Positions 1 through 4,892 of a DNA stretch of 9,919 bases are shown in pieces. Position 1 is the first letter of the stretch. The number at the start of each line of letters is the position of its first letter. Position numbers and translations under genes: made by a program. The stretch is taken from contig DUPI01000095.1 in NCBI GenBank assembly GCA_012838395.1, forward strand, positions 1 through 9,919, in the 5' to 3' direction. This stretch comes from Mollicutes bacterium. Lineage in GTDB: Bacteria > Bacillota_I > Bacilli_A > RF39 > UBA660. The notes under the pieces are model-generated. The model saw only the letters and a program-made list of their open reading frames with translations. It was not told the origin of the DNA and made no database searches.

Positions 1-120
1 AAATTAGTTATAATACCTGGAATATTTATTAAAATTAGTGTCTTTATAACACGATTACTACCAAGGAAATTGTTATTAAGAATTAATTACAAGCTACAAA
101 AAAAGAAAGCGGACAATTAA
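1..120 (+). CDS. C-terminal end of a short-chain dehydrogenase/reductase (partial)
   Basis: Frame 1 is open from the window edge to a TAA at 118-120, giving the last 39 residues of a protein that starts upstream. The tail contains a Pro-Gly followed by a hydrophobic stretch, then LLPRKLLLRINYKLQKKK, a basic ending. This closely resembles the C-terminus of Firmicutes short-chain dehydrogenases of the classical NAD(P)-dependent Rossmann type, in which a substrate-loop Pro-Gly precedes a final amphipathic helix. The catalytic Ser-Tyr-Lys residues and nucleotide-binding glycines would lie outside the window, so substrate and cofactor cannot be given. The stop codon overlaps the stem of a terminator, so this is the last gene of its transcript. 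The family call rests on pattern memory of a short tail and is moderate. Confidence 0.6.
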   Translation, partial: KLVIIPGIFIKISVFITRLLPRKLLLRINYKLQKKKADN

Positions 121-144
121 CAGCAAACAACTGCTGTTTTTTTT
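119..144 (+). terminator. Intrinsic terminator after the dehydrogenase
   Basis: A perfect 7-bp stem (AACAGCA at 119-125 with TGCTGTT at 132-138) closes a 6-nt loop and runs into an unbroken T tract to position 144. The left arm begins inside the TAA stop codon. It is a standard rho-independent terminator on the plus strand. Confidence 0.85.
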
Positions 145-193
145 GTCGAATTATTAATGTGTTAGTTCTAGTTGTTTATTAATAGTATTTTAT

Positions 194-199
194 AGGTGA
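194..199 (+). promoter_or_regulatory. Ribosome binding site that selects a TTG start
   Basis: AGGTGA at 194-199 stands 5 nt ahead of a TTG at 205-207. The layout AGGTGATaatatTG mirrors the AGGTGATagtATG of the rnpM gene downstream. An in-frame GTG at 196 lies inside this site and so cannot be the start it serves. This places the ATPase remnant start at 205. Confidence 0.65.
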
Positions 200-204
200 T
201 AATA

Positions 205-993
205 TTGAAAACAACAGAATTTGGATTAACAAATAAGCAAGTAATTGAATCACGAACAAAATACGGTAGTAACAAAATAAGTAGAAAAAAACAAAATTCA
301 CTAATAAAAATATTTATTGAAAGTTTAGGCGAACCAATGACTAAAATACTTTTAATAGCGCTGGCAATAAAAACTTTATTTTTGTTGAGCAATTTTGACT
401 GGTACGAAACTATTGGAATTGCTATTGCAATTTTTATTGGCATTAAAGATCCGATTACAGTAGTTCAAATGTTATGGGTTAATATGATTATGGATACTTT
501 AGCAGCACTTGCATTCGCCGGTGAGCCTGCTTTGTCAGAATATATGCTTGAAAAACCTAAAAGAAGGAATGAAAACATTATTAATCATTATATGTTTGGT
601 CAAATTATATTTACAGGTTTATATTCATTTTTACTTTGTCTTTTATTTTTGAAACTTCCCATTATACAATCAATTTTTGTTGATAATATGCATTTGATGA
701 CAGCCTTTTTTGGTTTATTTATTTTCATAGGAATATTTAATTGCTTTAATGCTAGAACACACCGCTTAAATATAATTGCTAATGTTTTAAAAAACAAAGG
801 TTTTATCATAATTATGATGTTGATAACAAGTATTCAAATTTATATTATTTATTACGGTGGTAGCATTTTTAGAACCGATGGTTTAAGAATAAATGAATTT
901 ATTTTTATAATTTTATTGGCTATTACGGTTGTTCCGTTTGATTGGATTAGAAAAATATGGTTAAAAAGACATAATAAAAATACCGGTGTTTGA
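205..993 (+). CDS. Internally deleted calcium-type P-type ATPase (probable pseudogene, open frame kept)
   Basis: The 262-residue product joins two separated parts of a P-type cation ATPase. Residues 1-77 match the cation-ATPase N-terminal domain and M1/M2 (GLTNKQVIESRTKYG, then LGEPMTKILLIALAIKT and DWYETIGIAIAIF). From about residue 78 it jumps to the M5/M6 region, with WVNMIMDTLAALAFAGEPAL holding the ion-site Asn93-x3-Asp97, and runs through the last membrane helices to a basic tail. Family members are about 850-900 residues, so roughly 600 are missing: the actuator TGES loop, the phosphorylated DKTGT aspartate, the nucleotide domain and the hinge. Without them ATP-driven transport is not possible. 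The join is in frame and neither side has a frameshift. A TTG start at 205 fits the ribosome site better than the GTG at 196. It lies between a terminator and the superoxide reductase promoter. It could be a decayed gene, an assembly collapse, or a small membrane protein of unknown role. Confidence 0.8.
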   Translation: MKTTEFGLTNKQVIESRTKYGSNKISRKKQNSLIKIFIESLGEPMTKILLIALAIKTLFLLSNFDWYETIGIAIAIFIGIKDPITVVQMLWVNMIMDTLAALAFAGEPALSEYMLEKPKRRNENIINHYMFGQIIFTGLYSFLLCLLFLKLPIIQSIFVDNMHLMTAFFGLFIFIGIFNCFNARTHRLNIIANVLKNKGFIIIMMLITSIQIYIIYYGGSIFRTDGLRINEFIFIILLAITVVPFDWIRKIWLKRHNKNTGV

Positions 994-994
994 C

Positions 995-1022
995 TTTACA
1001 AATTTTATTGGTGTGCTATAAT
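995..1022 (+). promoter_or_regulatory. Promoter of the superoxide reductase gene
   Basis: TTTACA at 995-1000 is followed after 16 nt by TATAAT at 1017-1022. A TG at 1014-1015 makes an extended -10 (TGCTATAAT). It lies directly after the ATPase stop codon and about 21 nt ahead of the superoxide reductase start, so this gene is probably transcribed alone. A nearby TTGACT at 990-995 is 21 nt from the -10, which is too far to serve as the -35. Confidence 0.75.
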
Positions 1023-1043
1023 TAAGAGGATAGGAGGTATAAA

Positions 1044-1418
1044 ATGAGAATATTTAAATGTGAAATTTGTGGAAACATTGTTGAATTAATAAATGATGGT
1101 GGCGGAACATTGATATGTTGCGGCCAGGAAATGAATGAAATTGAAATAAGCACCGAAGAAAATACATATGAGAAACACATTCCATATGTTACTAAAGAAG
1201 GAAATGAAGTTACAGTTCAAATTGGAAAAACAATTCATCCTATGATTGCAGAACACTATATTGAATGGATTGCAGTAGTTGAAGAAAACCGCGTTCAAAA
1301 AGTTATTTTGCAACCTGGAGAGGAACCGAAAGCAAAATTTAAAGTTGAAAGTGATAACTTTATAACATATACTTATTGCAATATACATGGTTTTTACCAA
1401 ACAAAAAATACTAATTAA
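1044..1418 (+). CDS. dfx: Superoxide reductase (desulfoferrodoxin, 2Fe type)
   Basis: This cytoplasmic enzyme reduces superoxide to hydrogen peroxide without making oxygen, a typical defence of anaerobes. The 124-residue protein has two domains. Residues 1-35 form a desulforedoxin-type centre with Cys6, Cys9, Cys25 and Cys26, the four ligands of Fe(SCys)4. The remainder is the catalytic domain, with all five expected ligands of the square-pyramidal iron: His45 in the EKHIP motif, His65 and His71 in IHPMIAEH, and Cys112 and His115 in CNIHG. The EKH lysine (Lys44), which attracts superoxide, is present. Length is normal for the two-iron class. AGGAGGT at 1032-1038 lies 5 nt before the ATG. It has its own promoter and ends in a terminator, so it appears monocistronic. 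The electron donor, usually rubredoxin, is not in the window. Confidence 0.95.
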   Translation: MRIFKCEICGNIVELINDGGGTLICCGQEMNEIEISTEENTYEKHIPYVTKEGNEVTVQIGKTIHPMIAEHYIEWIAVVEENRVQKVILQPGEEPKAKFKVESDNFITYTYCNIHGFYQTKNTN

Positions 1419-1432
1419 TTTTAGTATTTTTT
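1403..1432. terminator. Bidirectional AT-rich terminator between converging genes
   Basis: An 11-bp perfect stem (1403-1413 with 1422-1432, one extra A-T possible) contains a single C-G pair. It has A tracts on the left and T tracts on the right, so it reads as stem plus U tract on both strands. It overlaps the last codons and the TAA (1416-1418) of the superoxide reductase gene and lies 43 nt beyond the end of the opposing phosphoesterase gene. Confidence 0.65.
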
Positions 1433-1469
1433 AATTACTAATAATGTGTATTGTCAAAATCATATATAA

Positions 1470-1501
1470 AATTTCTATTTATTAGTTAACCGATAGAAAT
1501 T
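1470..1501 (-). terminator. Possible weak terminator hairpin at the end of the phosphoesterase gene
   Basis: AATTTCTAT at 1470-1478 is the exact reverse complement of 1493-1501 and closes a 14-nt loop, overlapping the last codons of the minus-strand gene. On that strand it is followed by TTATATATG, a poor U tract. The stem is almost all A-T, so the function is doubtful and the 1403-1432 hairpin may do the work instead. Confidence 0.3.
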
Positions 1502-2353
1502 AAAAGATGGTTTATTAAATAATCTAACGTCTAACGTTGATGTACCTAGTCCACTAGAAATATATAAATCTGTATTATTTACTTTATAATATTCCTTGTA
1601 ATATTTTTTAGCACCAATAGGTTTTACTATCGCGCCAACAAAAGGAATTCTTACTTGACCGTTATGGGAATGACCAGCCAAGATTAAGTCAAAATTATTT
1701 TTTTCTAATTGTTCAACATAATCAGGTTCATGCATTATCATTATATTGTAAACAGGTTTTATTTTTTCGATATCATTGGTTTTAGCATCACTTAATAATT
1801 TGTCAAAAGGTTCTAATTTTTCTTGAACTGTTAAATCACCATGTAAATTTGAGCTCATTCCGTTGATTGCTATCGGTATGGTATCGTTATTATATATTAA
1901 TTCGTAATTATCGTCTAAATTAATAAAATTACTATCTTTAATAATAGAAAGCCAGTCTTCTAAGCCATAATCATGATCGTGATTACCACTAATAGCATAT
2001 TTAGCTATTGTAACTTTAATATTTTTAAGATTATTAATCAAACTTTTTCTTTGTTCGGTAGATAACTGGGTATGCCTATCTAATAAATCTCCGGTGAGAA
2101 ATACTATATCCGGTTTTAAAGTGTTAATTTTATTAACTATAGTTTTTAAAACTACATCATTAACAATTCTTCCATAATGAAGATCGCTGATATGAGCAAT
2201 TTTAAAACCGTGAAAGTTGTTTGGTAACTTATTATCGGTAACCTTTATTTCTTTAACAACTAAGCCTTTAGTTCCTAAAAAATGGGCGTAAGCAAAAGTT
2301 AACAAAAAAGTTATAATAATAATCCAAGTAATAATTAATAAACCTTTTTTCAC
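1475..2353 (-). CDS. Membrane-anchored metallophosphoesterase (YkuE-like)
   Basis: A calcineurin-like metallophosphoesterase of 292 residues. An uncleaved N-terminal membrane helix (about residues 4-23) precedes the catalytic domain, which would lie outside the cytoplasm. The complete dinuclear-metal signature is present in order: D57-x-H59 in HISDLHYG, G88-D89-x2-D92, the GNHD block at 123-126, His208 in MHEPD, and G227-H-S-H230 in GHSHNGQVR. The GHSHNGQVR block and the late SGLGTS segment are typical of the YkuE group. Family members hydrolyse phosphoesters; relatives cleave lipid-linked or UDP-sugar pyrophosphates, but the substrate here is unknown. The GTG start at 2353 is chosen because AGGGGG (2360-2365, minus strand) sits 6 nt upstream; a TTG at 2371 would add six residues and overlaps that site. 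It follows the CPBP protease gene by 10 nt, so the pair is probably co-transcribed. Confidence 0.9.
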   Translation of the reverse strand: MKKGLLIITWIIIITFLLTFAYAHFLGTKGLVVKEIKVTDNKLPNNFHGFKIAHISDLHYGRIVNDVVLKTIVNKINTLKPDIVFLTGDLLDRHTQLSTEQRKSLINNLKNIKVTIAKYAISGNHDHDYGLEDWLSIIKDSNFINLDDNYELIYNNDTIPIAINGMSSNLHGDLTVQEKLEPFDKLLSDAKTNDIEKIKPVYNIMIMHEPDYVEQLEKNNFDLILAGHSHNGQVRIPFVGAIVKPIGAKKYYKEYYKVNNTDLYISSGLGTSTLDVRLFNKPSFNFYRLTNK

Positions 2354-2359
2354 AAAGTT

Positions 2360-2366
2360 CCCCCTA
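2360..2366 (-). promoter_or_regulatory. Ribosome binding site overlapping the upstream stop codon
   Basis: Reading the minus strand, TAGGGGG contains the TAG stop of the CPBP gene (2364-2366) and the Shine-Dalgarno of the phosphoesterase, 6 nt before its GTG at 2351-2353. This suggests translational coupling and decides the phosphoesterase start. Confidence 0.7.
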
Positions 2367-3065
2367 TCCAAAGATTAATATTGCAAATTGAAGGGCGATT
2401 AAGATACCATTATGTAGAAGGTGGAATCCCATTGGAACAAAAATATTGTCTGTTTCTTTTAACATTAAACCAAAAGCAATAGCTGGGATTGCATAAGGAA
2501 TTATGTAAACAAAATCAATTAAAGCATTTGCATTACTTACAACGTGAAAAGCCCCGAAAGTAAATGATGACATAAAAATAAACATAAGATTACCTGAAAA
2601 CATATCTCTAAACCCTTGACGAAAAACAAGTTCTTCTAAAATTGGTGCAACAATTACTGCTGATGCAAATACAATAATCGGATTAGAACCAAAGAAACTT
2701 CTAATAATTTTTTCGTTGGTTGGTAAGTTACTTTCCATAAAAGTTAAAATAACTAAATTAGAAAGGGCCATGAAAAGCAAGGCGAATAACCAATATTTTA
2801 AACTGTTTGAAAAATATTTTTTATGATTTTTCTTAAGGTCTTCATATTTTAACTTTAATTTGTCTTTATAGATAAAAGTAATAACTCCTATTAGCAAGAT
2901 AGATACTACCAATGAATATAGTAATAAAATTGTTTCGTTATTTTCTTTTATATCTAACCAACTTAGGGGCACTCCTTTTAGCAAGGTAGTAAATGAATAT
3001 ATAGTAAATACTACTATCCCAATTAAACATGTTTTATTCCTTTTGTTACAAAAAAATTCTTTCAT
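2364..3065 (-). CDS. CPBP family intramembrane glutamic protease (Abi/CAAX-like)
   Basis: A 233-residue, strongly hydrophobic protein with about six to eight membrane helices. It carries the conserved CPBP (PF02517) motifs: EExxxR as E144-E145-L-V-F-R149, FxxxH as F170-G-A-F-H174, and HxxxN as H215-L-L-H-N219. In the structurally studied relative Rce1 the glutamate and histidines form the catalytic site. Bacterial members have been linked to processing of peptides, bacteriocin self-immunity and membrane-protein turnover, but nothing here fixes a substrate and no bacteriocin genes are nearby. The ATG at 3063-3065 is chosen because GGAG (3074-3077, minus strand) lies 8 nt upstream; an earlier ATG at 3116 would add 17 residues reading through this ribosome site. 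It is the first gene of a two-gene minus-strand unit and diverges from the rimP operon. Confidence 0.9.
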   Translation of the reverse strand: MKEFFCNKRNKTCLIGIVVFTIYSFTTLLKGVPLSWLDIKENNETILLLYSLVVSILLIGVITFIYKDKLKLKYEDLKKNHKKYFSNSLKYWLFALLFMALSNLVILTFMESNLPTNEKIIRSFFGSNPIIVFASAVIVAPILEELVFRQGFRDMFSGNLMFIFMSSFTFGAFHVVSNANALIDFVYIIPYAIPAIAFGLMLKETDNIFVPMGFHLLHNGILIALQFAILIFG

Positions 3066-3107
3066 ACTATCATCTCCAATATAATTATACCAAAAAAAAT
3101 CACTTTT

Positions 3108-3135
3108 TATATACATATTATCAAAATTTGTTCAA
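3108..3135 (-). promoter_or_regulatory. Candidate promoter for the protease-phosphoesterase unit
   Basis: On the minus strand TTGAAC (3130-3135) is followed after 16 nt by TATATA (3108-3113). Transcription would start near 3101, giving a leader of about 35 nt. A better-looking TATAAT at 3084-3089 is too close to the ribosome site to be the -10. The -35 overlaps that of the divergent rimP promoter. Confidence 0.4.
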
Positions 3136-3159
3136 TAAAAACAATAAGTGTGATATAAT
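3131..3159 (+). promoter_or_regulatory. Promoter of the rimP-nusA-infB operon
   Basis: An extended -10, TGATATAAT (3151-3159), lies 17 nt after a weak -35, TTCAAT (3131-3136). Transcription would start at about 3166, just ahead of the leader hairpin. The same TGATATAAT occurs ahead of the patatin gene. Confidence 0.7.
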
Positions 3160-3168
3160 ACATGTAAC

Positions 3169-3197
3169 AGGAAGAGTGGGGAGACCCACTCTTTCCT
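3169..3197 (+). promoter_or_regulatory. rimP leader hairpin with GAGA tetraloop
   Basis: AGGAAGAGTGGG (3169-3180) pairs with CCCACTCT-T-TCCT (3185-3197) around a GNRA-type GAGA loop: 12 base pairs with one bulged T. It is by far the most stable and GC-richest hairpin of the window and would sit at the very 5' end of the operon transcript. No U tract follows, so it is not a standard terminator, and it ends 24 nt before the rimP ATG, leaving the ribosome site (AGAGGAG, 3205-3211) free. A GAGTGGG-type hairpin before rimP is, to my memory, recurrent in Firmicutes. Its role could be RNA stability, RNase processing or feedback binding of an operon product; this is inference. Confidence 0.7.
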
Positions 3198-3220
3198 AAT
3201 AGATAGAGGAGCAAGAGAAT

Positions 3221-3469
3221 ATGGAAAATAAGATTAGAAGTCTAATTGAAAAACCAATAAATGACAATAATTATCAGTTAGATGAAGTAAAATATGAAAA
3301 AGAAGACAATAATTATTTTTTAAGAATTATTATTGATAAGGATGGTATTGTTGATATTGATGACTGTGTTTTTATCAATAATTTAATAAGTCCGATTTTA
3401 GATGAAAATGATCCTATTAAAGAAAGTTATATTTTAGATGTTTGTTCAAAAGAAAGAGGTAGGGAATAA
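3221..3469 (+). CDS. rimP: Truncated ribosome maturation factor RimP (N-terminal domain only)
   Basis: RimP binds free 30S subunits and helps late assembly around protein S12. The 82 residues cover only the N-terminal alpha/beta domain: an opening helix, then YFLRIIIDKDG, VDIDDCVFINNLISPILDENDPI and YILDVCSKE, matching the family order of FLRVxIDxxxG, GVxIxDC, DxxDPI and YxLEVSSPG. The usual Ser-Pro-Gly-x-x-Arg-Pro-Leu link is replaced by CSKERGRE and a stop. Normal RimP is about 150 residues; the C-terminal SH3-like domain (about 70 residues) is absent and cannot be hidden in another frame, because nusA begins one nucleotide after the stop. AGAGGAG precedes the ATG by 9 nt. Position as first gene of the nusA-infB operon supports the identity. 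Function may be reduced, or the short form may be normal for the lineage. Confidence 0.85.
   Translation: MENKIRSLIEKPINDNNYQLDEVKYEKEDNNYFLRIIIDKDGIVDIDDCVFINNLISPILDENDPIKESYILDVCSKERGRE
3455..3465 (+). promoter_or_regulatory. nusA ribosome binding site inside the end of rimP
   Basis: AGAGGTAGGGA lies in the last rimP codons, 5 nt before the nusA ATG at 3471. Upstream in-frame TTG or ATG-like starts (for example 3438) would place the start before this site, so 3471 is preferred. The arrangement couples nusA translation to rimP. Confidence 0.7.
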
Positions 3470-3470
3470 C

Positions 3471-4604
3471 ATGGATGCTAAAGCTTTTAAAAGTGCAATC
3501 GAATTATTAACTAAAGAAAAAGGTATTCAAGAAGAAATTATTTATGAAGCTCTTGAACTCGCACTTACTTCTGCTTATAAAAAAAATTATAAATCATTAT
3601 CTAATGTTAGAGTTGATATCAACCGACAAACAGGAGAAATAAAGGTTTATTCATTTAAAACTGTAGTTGATCCTGAAAGTGAAGTGGAGATTGTTGTTGA
3701 TGAAACCTTTGATGGTGAAGATATAATAGAAAAGGTGAAGTTACCTTTTGATGAAAGAATACATTTAACAGTAGAGCAGGCACAAGCAATTGTACCTGGT
3801 ATTGAACTTGGAGAAACAATTGAGGAAGAAGTTACACCAAAAGATTTTGGTAGAGTTGCCGCGGCAACAGCCAAACAAGTAGTAATTCAAAAAATAAGGG
3901 AAGCTGAACGAAATATTATTAATGAAGAGTATGGCGACAAACAAGATGAAATGGTTAGTGGAATTGTTGCTATGGAAGATGTTCGTAATTATTATATTGA
4001 TTTTGGAAGAATACAAGGTATTTTACCTAAAACAGAAATAATTCCTGGTGAAGAAATAAAAATGGGATCAAATATAAAAGTTTATATAACGAAGGTTGAA
4101 ACTAATTCGAAGGGAACTGTTATTTTATTATCTCGAAATCATTATGGATTTGTAAAACGTTTATTTGAATTAGAAATACCTGAAATAGAAGAAGGAATTA
4201 TTTTAATCCATGGCGTTGCCCGTGAAGCTGGAAACAGAACTAAAGTAGCTGTTTATTCAGAAAATTCTAATGTTGATGCAGTAGGTTCTTGTATTGGTGA
4301 AAAAGGTACACGTATTAATAGAATTATTCAAGAATTAAATGGTGAAAAAATAGATGTTATTTTATATGAAAAGGAACCAACTAAGTTTATTAGTAATGCC
4401 CTTAGTCCAGCAAAAGATGTTCGAGTTTTTGTAACTGATGAAGTTAATAAAATGGCAATGGTAGTTGTTAATAATGATAATTTACCACTAGCCATTGGTA
4501 AGAAAGGTGCGAATGTACGTCTGGCAGCTCGTTTGACGCATTATCGTATCGATGTAAAAACTTATGAGCAAGCAAAAGAGGAAGGAATTAATATCATAGA
4601 ATAA
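3471..4604 (+). CDS. nusA: Transcription termination/antitermination factor NusA
   Basis: NusA binds RNA polymerase and nascent RNA, promotes pausing and intrinsic termination, and takes part in rRNA antitermination. The 377-residue product has the Gram-positive form (B. subtilis NusA is about 370) without the C-terminal acidic repeats of E. coli. The N-terminal polymerase-binding domain spans about 1-130, with helical EEIIYEALELALTSAYKK. An S1 RNA-binding domain covers about 155-222 (MVSGIVAMED to VILLSRNHYGFVKRLFELE). KH1 (about 225-310) has the G-E-K-G loop at 276-279 within VGSCIGEKGTRINRI. KH2 (about 312-377) has G-K-K-G at 343-346 within LAIGKKGANVRLAARLT. The start at 3471 follows the MDAKAFKSAIELL pattern expected of Firmicutes NusA. 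It is cotranscribed with rimP and, 11 nt on, rnpM. Confidence 0.97.
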   Translation: MDAKAFKSAIELLTKEKGIQEEIIYEALELALTSAYKKNYKSLSNVRVDINRQTGEIKVYSFKTVVDPESEVEIVVDETFDGEDIIEKVKLPFDERIHLTVEQAQAIVPGIELGETIEEEVTPKDFGRVAAATAKQVVIQKIREAERNIINEEYGDKQDEMVSGIVAMEDVRNYYIDFGRIQGILPKTEIIPGEEIKMGSNIKVYITKVETNSKGTVILLSRNHYGFVKRLFELEIPEIEEGIILIHGVAREAGNRTKVAVYSENSNVDAVGSCIGEKGTRINRIIQELNGEKIDVILYEKEPTKFISNALSPAKDVRVFVTDEVNKMAMVVVNNDNLPLAIGKKGANVRLAARLTHYRIDVKTYEQAKEEGINIIE

Positions 4605-4615
4605 AAGGTGATAGT

Positions 4616-4876
4616 ATGAAACAAAAAAAAGTACCAATGCGTAGATGTGTTGTCACTAAAGAACAATTACCTAAATTTGAACTTATTCGAGTTGTTAGAA
4701 CACCTGATGGTGACGTTATAATTGATTTAAATGGTAAACAAAATGGACGTGGTGCATATCTTAAAAAAGATATCACAGTTATTGAAAAGGCTTATCGGAA
4801 TAAAATATTAGAAAAACATTTAGAAGTTAAGATTCCGGATATGCTTTTTGAGGAGTTAAGAGAAATTGTAAAATAA
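4616..4876 (+). CDS. rnpM: RNase P modulator RnpM (YlxR, DUF448)
   Basis: A small basic RNA-binding protein of 86 residues from the DUF448/YlxR family, regularly encoded between nusA and infB. The B. subtilis homologue was reported to bind the RNase P RNA and reduce RNase P activity in vitro, hence the name RnpM. Visible family marks are PMRRCVVTKE at 7-16, a run of strands leading to RVVRTPDGDVIIDL at 25-38, and the conserved GRGAYL at 44-49, which forms the basic RNA-contact surface. Length is normal. AAAGGTGA (4604-4611) precedes the ATG, partly overlapping the nusA stop. In Bacillus an L7Ae-like gene (ylxQ) stands next, but here infB follows after 16 nt and no ylxQ is present. Confidence 0.93.
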   Translation: MKQKKVPMRRCVVTKEQLPKFELIRVVRTPDGDVIIDLNGKQNGRGAYLKKDITVIEKAYRNKILEKHLEVKIPDMLFEELREIVK

Positions 4877-4879
4877 GAA

Positions 4880-4887
4880 AGAGGTGA
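4880..4887 (+). promoter_or_regulatory. infB ribosome binding site
   Basis: AGAGGTGA lies 5 nt ahead of the ATG at 4893-4895; a second ATG follows immediately at 4896. The in-frame GTG at 4884 is inside this site and is not the start. Confidence 0.7.
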
Positions 4888-4892
4888 CGAAA

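Noticed and set aside
990..1022. TTGACT at 990-995 as -35 for the superoxide reductase promoter
   Set aside because: The gap to TATAAT is 21 nt; TTTACA at 995-1000 gives 16 nt and is preferred.
991..1043. Reading TGA as tryptophan (Mycoplasma code)
   Set aside because: TGA ends the ATPase frame where expected, just before a promoter and the next gene, and tryptophans in the recognised genes are encoded by TGG.
2364..3065. CPBP protease as part of a bacteriocin immunity or phage-defence system
   Set aside because: No bacteriocin precursor, transporter, toxin or phage gene is adjacent; its only partner is a phosphoesterase.
3084..3089. Minus-strand TATAAT just before the CPBP protease gene as its -10
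   Set aside because: Transcription would start at about 3077, within the ribosome binding site, and there is no -35 at a suitable distance.
3128..3144. Inverted repeat TTGTT-N7-AACAA between the divergent genes as an operator
   Set aside because: Five-base arms are expected by chance in DNA this AT-rich, and no regulator gene is nearby.
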